Source: Tubulanus polymorphus (Eukaryota > Nemertea > Palaeonemertea > Tubulaniformes > Tubulanidae). From it: 64,000 nt of DNA. A program made the position numbers and the translations under genes. Below are positions 56,740 through 64,000 of this stretch, one piece after another; the first letter of the stretch is position 1, and each line of letters begins with the position of its first letter. Below the pieces are notes generated by a model. The model saw nothing but the letters and a program-made list of their open reading frames with translations. It searched no databases and was not told where the DNA came from. The stretch lies in NCBI RefSeq assembly GCF_964204645.1, contig NC_134034.1, forward strand, positions 9,481,414 to 9,545,413. The letters run 5' to 3'.

Positions 56740-57080
56740 AACAGTTTTTGAACTTGCGCTGATGAAATGTCTTACGAATGTTACGGTTTTAGTTTTCGAT
56801 TGAAAATGTCTCAGGTGAAGTTGTGAACACATGTGAACAGATATTAGAAGTGTGCTGATAGAATATCTAATATTTGGTGTTATAAGTTGATTTCCGATTA
56901 AGAATATCTCTGATGAAGTCCTGAACACAGTCATGTGGAGTGTTCACGAACAGAAAACGTGCTGACAAAATATCTTATGTCTGTTGCAATTGATTTTCGA
57001 TTAAAAATGTATCTGGTGATGCACCGAACACGAGGCAAAGCTACTTGACGATCACTTTTTAAAAGTGTAATGATGAAATG
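56740..57080 (+). repeat. Family B minisatellite
   Basis: About three diverged units (GAAAATGTCTCAGGTGAAGT, GAACACATGTGAACAG, GTGCTGATAGAATATC), the same family as 20150-20520. Confidence 0.8.
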
Positions 57081-57419
57081 TACATAACGTGTTGTCATTG
57101 TACTAAAATGTACATAATGTCTAGCGATACAGCAGGACCTGATATTGAGGAAAATGTTGAGGAGATATCAATTATATGAATAAGGCCTATTTGTTTAATA
57201 TTTCGTGCGTTGTTTTTGAAATATATACTGTGGATAACATGTTACAAGTGTAATTATATGTTATTAGTATGAATATATGAATATATGACTGTTGAAAATA
57301 AAAAAGCTATGGAGATAAAAAGAAGAACTTTATTACTTATTACTTCATGATATGTAGTTGATTACACTGAGGGTTTAGATAGATTGGATTTCAAAAATCG
57401 TCGAACCGTGCTTTGTGGA

Positions 57420-57605
57420 ACAGAGGATTGATTAAACCCACATAACTGTGGAACTGGGTTCAGAATCGCATTGAGCTCACGGGTCAAATTAAACCCATAC
57501 AACGTGGTACTGATGACAAATTAAACCCACACAACTGTGCAACTGGATTCAGTGTCAATTCCAACCTAAAAAACGTGGAAATGAGTTCATAGTTAAATCA
57601 AGCCC
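57420..57605 (-). repeat. Family C minisatellite, complement orientation
   Basis: Four to five units of the type AAACCCACACAACTGTGGAA then CTGGATTCAGAGTCAAATT. Confidence 0.85.
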
Positions 57606-58772
57606 ACACAAATATGATGATGTTTTGTATTTCATTTTGTTATGATTTTTCTGCTTTCACTAAATCTAACGCTTGTGATTATTTACATTTTAAGTATGCT
57701 AACAACTTTCTCAGGGATATTTAGTACAAGAAAATTGCCACATCAACATTAAAAACTCCGCCCAATAACCGTCATCTTTCCTCCAAAAAACCTCCAACCA
57801 ATTTATATAGTTACCTAGATTCATTGTCTGCAATATTAAAGCGATATAATGAGGTTTTTGAAGGCGTTATGAAACTCTTAAGTTAGTTTTCTTGTCAACT
57901 CTCACATCAATGGACGACTTCACACAAAATCACACAAAACAAACCAATGAAGCGGAACTATATATACTGCGTGAGTATTTACTTATCCACACGTCCTTGG
58001 AATTTGCGGAAATCGATGCACGGTATCTACGCTAGCGGTCAAGTTGCGTCGACAAATTTACAACGCGCTTTCTGAGAAAGTATTCCGTTAAATGTTTATC
58101 GCAACTAGAACCGGTCTCATTTCAGCTGCTTAGATCCGATTCGTTTAAATATTTGTTTTATAATCAGTATAATTTCGCTTTCTGTCGACCCTTACAGAGA
58201 AACAGCTGTCTGAAACAGCGCCTACAGCTTGAAGGTGAATTTATTCTCAACATCTATTCAAGCGTACCCATCCGATCCACTATTAATACTGCAGGATACT
58301 TTGAGCCTCAGAGGCGCCTTTCAGCTCGGTTATCATCCTCTGGGGTTACGGTCAATATCTCGAAAGATAATTGACGTTTTGACGAAATCTAACGCATAAT
58401 ATTACGGAACAATAAGGTTATTTTGAATTTCAATATACATCGACGATTAAAATGATGTGCGCGGTAACCAGTCTAGCCACAATATTGATTACGTAGGGCA
58501 CATCCACTCAAAATTTCATTATCTTAAAAACTTCAAAATTTCATTAGATACAAAATAAGAGTTATGAAATTAATTCAATTACATTTTGTAGTGCACATTG
58601 ACTCACATAGTACATGCATAACGCGTAGTTATCGGATACTGTAAATCCTTGATTTTTGATCCAAAGTTTCACGTGACAAGCACCGATTCGAAAACCAAAA
58701 TTGTAATGATTATTTTAAAACGCCTGAATATTGATGATACGGTGCACAAAGTCTCATACACTGCCCCTTTCA
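57606..58772. other. Intergenic with one exon-like ORF and dispersed elements
   Basis: The exon-like ORF at 58199-58374 is listed separately. Around 58430-58760 are several copies of the ATTGATGACGTAGTGCACAT-type element. Nothing else is recognised. Confidence 0.45.
58199..58374 (+). CDS. Possible terminal exon, unidentified
   Basis: A good acceptor (TTTCTGTCGACCCTTACAG) is followed by an open frame to TGA 58372-58374 that reads RNSCLKQRLQLEGEF and later FEPQRRLSARLSSSGVTVN. No family is recognised and no matching upstream exon was found. Confidence 0.25.
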
Positions 58773-58950
58773 GTACGTCTACACTGCCGTGCCGCGTATA
58801 CATCGGTAATGGACTTTGCTAGTACACCGCATCATGGTGTATCGATGAAATTAGTTATTTGTTTGTATCTCTGATGAAAGAAGGCAGCACCTGTCAAACA
58901 CTGTAAGGTATTAGTAACTAATGATACATCGCACCATGGTGTAGACGTAC
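58773..58950. mobile_element. MITE-like inverted repeat (family H)
   Basis: The left end AGTACGTCTACACTGCCGTG is mirrored by CACCATGGTGTAGACGTACT. The inner arms continue as TGTATCATTAGTTACTAAT. An additional copy of the terminal sequence lies inside near 58830. It is related to 2011-2168. Confidence 0.7.
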
Positions 58951-59070
58951 TATTAGCGGCAGCATGCCTGTTACTCAATGCAACGGGGTGGAACTTTGAA
59001 CAGAATTTCAAATAATATCCAGCAATACCCTTTAGGTTATTAATAAGTCAGCGCTGAAAGGGCTGAATAA

Positions 59071-59244
59071 AGCATAGTAGTTATTATTCTATATAAACAC
59101 ATCGATGTAACTGACGGTTTTAACGGCATCGAAGAATCTGATACCGCCAGCACCGAGGAGCTCAGTACGCCGCGTCTATTCAACGACCCGAGGTCGCACC
59201 CCGGCGTCTCCTACGGATCAAACGACAACATGGGATTGATCCAT
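59071..59244 (+). CDS. Possible internal exon (EESDTASTEELSTPRLF), unidentified
   Basis: The frame is open from 59071 to a strong donor CAT|GTGAGT at 59244 (phase 0). It reads DGFNGIEESDTASTEELS, then TPRLFNDPRSHPGVSYGS and NDNMGLIH, with GC-rich coding-like codons (GCC, AGC, CTC, CCG) in AT-rich surroundings. An acidic Ser/Thr-rich segment like this is common in cytosolic tails. The acceptor is not clear (AG at 59077, 59080 or 59134). The family was not recognised. Confidence 0.4.
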
Positions 59245-62200
59245 GTGAGTGGTCGCGTCGAAACCTGTAACCAACCAATCATAAAATCGTACTTATACAT
59301 ATACGGATAATATATTTGCCTGCTGTCGGAATTATCGATCACAATCGTCATCACCGGCGTCGCGTAGGGCTACATACATTATATACACTCTTATTAGCGA
59401 TTTTATTGAATTATGGACACGTTTCCCCCTTCTTCGTTACAGCCTTGGAGAAAATGGTATTTATACCCAATCATACGATCAGGTTGTTTGTTGACATCAA
59501 GGAGAATTTGTGGTTGAAATTGAGAAAAAAACTCGTTTCATACGTTGTATTCGAAATTTCGATGTATTAAATTAAGCAGCCGACAAAATTAACCTAAATC
59601 AGTCGCTTGCCGGTTCAGGCTGGTTGGAAGATTGTTTGAATGAACCGGAACCGAAATTTCTCATAATGCATTTCAATTTAAACAAAAAATTCTGTAAATT
59701 CGATCGTACAACAGTATCTGTAATTCGATAATTTGTACATCGAGTGAGTTACAGAGGTATCACACGTGACGTCAAAGTTGCTGGAGATTTGACATACGTA
59801 ACAAACTAAATACATTTAAAAACTTCGAGGGGCTGTCATGTAAATCGGTTCTTGCGTTCGCTAAACTATATGACGTAGTCACCTGAATTTTGAAATCTGA
59901 TTTAAGGAACTCAGATTATTTGCAAACCAGTGCTCGAGACTTATCATATGGTATCACTGTTTACCATCGAAAGAGGGCCATAAGGGGCTGTCCATATAAG
60001 ACATCCACACAAAATATGGACAACCTTACCCCTTCCCCTAAGTCAACATAAAATCTATATCACAATGGCCCCTTCCCCTCTTGCCCCACGGACAAAGCTT
60101 CACACTTGATAAAGTGTTATCAAGAGTTATCAATATTAACTTAGAAAGGTCTTGAATCAGTTTAATTTTACAATGTTGAGTAATTTTACTTATGCTACCG
60201 CATACTTTTACTTATACTTTTAAGTTTACTTATACTTTTATACTTATACTTTTATGGCCATGCCCTAGTGGCCCCCTTTCAAGATTGACATCCATATCGG
60301 AGGTACATCCCCTCCCCCTTGTACATCCCCTCCCCCTTGTCCACGAAAGTCCAAAAATCACCCCCTCTCCCAACAGCGTGGATGTCATTTATGGCCTACA
60401 GACAGCCTCTTGTTAAGATATTTAGAGTCCTTTGTAGTGTGTACCTCTCTTCAATTGTTCGTTATGAGGTACCGCTATAAAATAAGTTACTTAATCATAG
60501 TATCATAGTTTGTCTGAAAGTTTCTATGAAATAAGTTTTAAGCTCTCTTGTTGACGAATATCAATGGTTCCGATCCGTTTTTTCGCATTTTTCTAACGCA
60601 ACAGCAAGAGATAACCAGGGAATTTCCACGCTTCGAGTGTCCGTGATGTAAATCACGTATTGTATTCCATGACCTCTATAGCGGTCAACTGTTTCGTCTA
60701 GTATTTCTTTCGTCTCTACGTGACTACATGTTGCGTGTTCGAATCCCGATTTGCACGGTTTTGATCGAAGATATTTTCTCTAATTCGCCGAGCGTGACCG
60801 TCTATCTTTTTCCAACATGTACTTCTCCTATTTCCAGCGACGCCGTTCACCTGGGAATGTGGCGGACTCACACACAGCCCTGGGAAAAAAACATCATTAC
60901 CACCGCATACGTAGACGCTATCAATTATAGGTCTGTGAAATGTGGCATTTCACAAACAAACGACTTGGTAATAATTAATTTTCTACACCATCCGAGGATG
61001 CATTATTTATAGTTTTAAACAGAATTGAGCCATATCCTGTAATCCCTATCACAATGGTTATAACGGGAGATATTTGTCAATTCTGTAGCTCCTCGTGAAT
61101 ACAGCAATACGAGCTGGGAAGATATTCGACCATATTTCATTTTATAAATCACATAAAGAACATCTAATCTAGTATCTGTTATCGGTGTTATATTTGAATC
61201 ACTGATAGGCTCAACCTACGCACTACGATATGTATGTTAATTAGAGTTCTTTTTCCGATTCTTTCTGAGGGGATCTGTGTGAGTTGATGTGCACTTCGTC
61301 ATCAATATTGGCTTTTTTCAAAATAACAATCGTGAATTTTGAAGTTTATTTTGTAATTAGATGTATCTCATAACTCCTATTTTACGTTTGAAGAATTTTG
61401 ATAATTATTTTTGAGAGGATGTGTATTGCGTCAATCTATCGGGGCTAGACTGGTTGCCGGTCAATTCAATTATCGATTATAATTAAAAATCAAATATGAA
61501 TTGAATTGTTCTTTAGTCCAATTAGTTCAGTTTCAATATCAGTCAGTCCTTGTCGGATCTGATCCTTTTAGCTCAGTCGCCTAAAGGGACCCAGATCAAC
61601 CACTGTGGTTTCATGTGGTATTCATTCACCGAGTCAGATTTCTAATTGCGAACGTTATTCTAGTCGAACGATATGTAAAAGACAAGGTATACCCGCATCG
61701 CTACTGTGGCAATCAAGGATTCCACGTATGGCAGGCGAGGATCCGCCAGGTTCGGTAGTGGTTACTCGGTTTCTGCGCTTCAATTTAGTCTATATTTCAA
61801 TGAAATTCGAATCAATTTTTCTTATTAGTAAAATCAATTTTCAGTACCGTATATACCATACACTCATCGGGAACTACTCAATCTTATATCTAAGTGATGA
61901 CTTGTTTGACAACATTTCCATTTGGGAGCCAAAAATTCCAATTCATAGATTTTCACTACGTATCACCGATTGTTACGCCATCTGGTGAGTGCCGGTTCCA
62001 CACATTACGAAAGTCAAAGATGTCAAAATTGATTTAACATCGACACTACCCGTGGGATTCTGTACACACGTCCGTACTTCGCTTAAATCTATCTGCCGAC
62101 GATAATCCTATAGGATTATCTTCGTTATCCCATCGCAACGGTTAATGATAATCCCTTAATCCGTTTACACAATATTATTGTTTCGAAGACGTTTCTCAGG

Positions 62201-63285
62201 GATCTCCGGTCTTTCGGTTCAATGTGTACATCATGTAGCGCGGAGCGGGTTACTTTTAGTGCGTTTAGTGTTTAGTCGCTGATCTATGACTCCCATTCTC
62301 GCGGGCCGTGACTCCCGGCGGGATGAAATCAACTGTTGTCGATTTGAAGTCATCTTCCAATTTCAGAAACGAATAATAGTGACTTTCGATGCCGTAACTT
62401 AGGACCAGTCTAAGCTCATTTTAGTTCTATAGCCAATCTAATAACTTAAGACCAGTCTAAGCTCATTTTAGTTCCATAGACATTCCAACAACACAAGACC
62501 AGTTTAACGACTTAAGAACCATTTTTGGACTCTTGTCACAACTGTGCCACTTGCCCTGGAACATAACTTGTCCCAACAAAATGGCGGCTATAGCAATAGC
62601 TTATTTCACAAAATGGCTGCGAGATTTTTCAGAAATGCCTGAAACATTTTAGATTACGTGATAAACTGCGATCAGTATTCGTTATATAAGAAAGAAAACA
62701 ACGATAAAAATGTACGTTTAATCTTTTATACACCACACACCTGCCACTAGCCTTACATTTATACTAATTACTGAAAACAACCGACTGTTGTCAGTAGTAC
62801 AGGTAGTTCTGTTAAAAACTCGAGCAGGTGAGAGCGGATGAAAACGGACTCCCGCATCGAGGATTCGATCGGAAAAAACGAAAGAATTTCGACAAAAACG
62901 TTTTGCATTTCAGACAAACGTATAGCGTGACCCCGGAATCGAGGAAACGCACCAGGTTCTCCGAGATTATCGGCGGCTTTTTTACGAATGCTGGGGAGAG
63001 AGTCTCGTAATTGGCCATTGGGGAGAGGTTTGGGAGTGTAGGATGAGGCAGAGAGATGTGAGAAAGCAAAAACTGGGAGTGAGAGGGGGCAACGATAAGT
63101 AAGGAATGGAGCGAAGAAGGGGCGGGGAAAGATGAATGGAAGAGGCGCCTTATCGTGCAGGTCTCTTCTGGCTGAATATAAATTGTCATTCATGTAAATA
63201 AGGAACTAGCAGGTTACCCGTCTTAGACATTAACATGTCAGCGTTACAGAAAAATAGGTCATGAACTTCGTCACTAAACGGCTAT
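59245..63285. other. Intergenic with dispersed repeats
   Basis: Contains a dispersed segment at 59600-59710 (cf. 42970) and short low-complexity TTTACTTATACTTTTA at 60180-60255. There is a weak A/B-box pair (60679 and 60738-60748, GTTCGAATCCC) that may be a SINE head. Near 61290-61470 there are CTTCGTCATCAATATTGGC and GACTGGTTGCCGGTC element ends. A family D-related segment lies at 61660-61780 and family N units at 62395-62515. Overlapping minus-strand ORFs at 62768-63193 lack any domain. Confidence 0.45.
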
Positions 63286-63335
63286 TAGACTGGTTGCCTG
63301 TCCCATTTTGAAGATAGAGACCGGTAACCAGTCTA
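63286..63335. mobile_element. 50-bp miniature MITE with 9-bp target duplication
   Basis: TAGACTGGTTGCCTGTCCCA opens it and GAGACCGGTAACCAGTCTA closes it. The flanks AACGGCTAT (63277-63285) and AACGGCTGT (63336-63344) match at eight of nine bases. The element is little more than its two terminal repeats. A 9-bp duplication is typical of Mutator-like elements. Confidence 0.85.
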
Positions 63336-63344
63336 AACGGCTGT

Positions 63345-64000
63345 AGGCTAGTTCACCAATTTCCTCACAGAGGGAGATATCTTCCTAAATGGCTGATGAT
63401 TTCAATTTCATTTCAATTTACCTATCAGATAAATAACAGGGTCAATCCCTATTTCAAGATAAAAGAAACACAAGGTTCACAGTGAAACCAACCACTCCCC
63501 TAGACGGAACCCGAAACGCATCAGTTTCCCATGTCCGCTTATTCAACTCGTCGGTTCTGGATATTTTCAGAATGATATTCTCCTTATTTCCCCGCCCTCG
63601 CATCCACGGGAACCGCCATTATTACTTAATTAACGTCACAAAACGATCAATCAGGTTTTTATCATCGAGCGAATTAAACTCTTAGTAACCTCCACACTCG
63701 CGTCAGCAACGCCCGCCCTAGAAAAATGTCAGCTCTAACCGAAAACAGCGCGTGGTATTTCGGTACGTGAGGTAAAACTATTTGTAGAGAACCATCGTCA
63801 TCGCGTCCAAAACATCGAGGAGAAAGAATACCCTCTACGTAGAATCAAGAATCTGAATTCAGGAGTGGTGGAAATATCAAATGATGTTATAGCTCATTAA
63901 AATAAAGTATTTCTCCCATATTCAAAAATATATTATATGAAATACGAATGAAATCATAATTCGGTGATATCGTTATAAATGACCATCGTTTTGAACAATG
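63345..64000. other. Right end of window, no gene seen
   Basis: A 67-codon ORF at 63482-63685 has no recognisable feature. The remainder is AT-rich. Confidence 0.4.

Noticed and set aside
62768-63193. Overlapping minus-strand ORFs of 141 and 125 codons
   Set aside because: Two overlapping frames with Ser/Pro/Phe-rich low-complexity content, no domain, no splice or start evidence.

Overview
This is animal nuclear DNA. The evidence is spliced genes with GT/AG introns, AATAAA signals, tRNA-derived SINE heads, MITEs, and orthologues of metazoan genes. Base composition, short introns, a histamine-N-methyltransferase-like enzyme and a 5-HT1-like receptor fit an invertebrate bilaterian, probably a lophotrochozoan (mollusc, annelid, nemertean or similar). 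The species cannot be fixed from the sequence. There is no prokaryotic gene, CRISPR array or operon.

Layout. 1-1.3 kb: the last two exons of COASY (CoA synthase, dephospho-CoA kinase part), + strand. 2.3-6.9 kb: a nearly complete ZCCHC4 (28S rRNA m6A methyltransferase) in eleven exons on the - strand, convergent with COASY. 7.3-10 kb: a mobile-element cluster made of a tRNA-like SINE head, a 2.3-kb fold-back element and a 154-bp hAT-like MITE with a perfect 8-bp target duplication. 11.8-15.8 kb: NPHP3 (nephrocystin-3, a ciliary inversin-compartment protein) as one uninterrupted 1345-codon exon. 22.2-24.0 kb: the last two exons of an unrecognised single-pass membrane protein with PPxY motifs and a 28-copy decapeptide repeat. 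25.2-26.1 kb: an intronless HNMT-like methyltransferase. 26-53 kb: a gene-poor stretch dominated by dispersed minisatellites, MITEs and microsatellites. 53.7-55.0 kb: an intronless aminergic (5-HT1-like) GPCR. 55-64 kb: more dispersed repeats and a few unassigned exon-like ORFs.

The genes have unrelated jobs: CoA synthesis, rRNA modification, cilium function, small-molecule methylation and amine signalling. The unifying feature is the repeat landscape. Several minisatellite families (periods about 77, 46, 39, 113 and 62-77 bp) recur at distant sites. The 77-bp family occupies introns of three different genes, always in the same orientation relative to transcription, and each unit carries a 3'-splice-site-like motif. 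That is the observation I consider most worth following. Exon boundaries are read by eye from splice consensus, reading frame and remembered human homologues; no alignment or database search was run.
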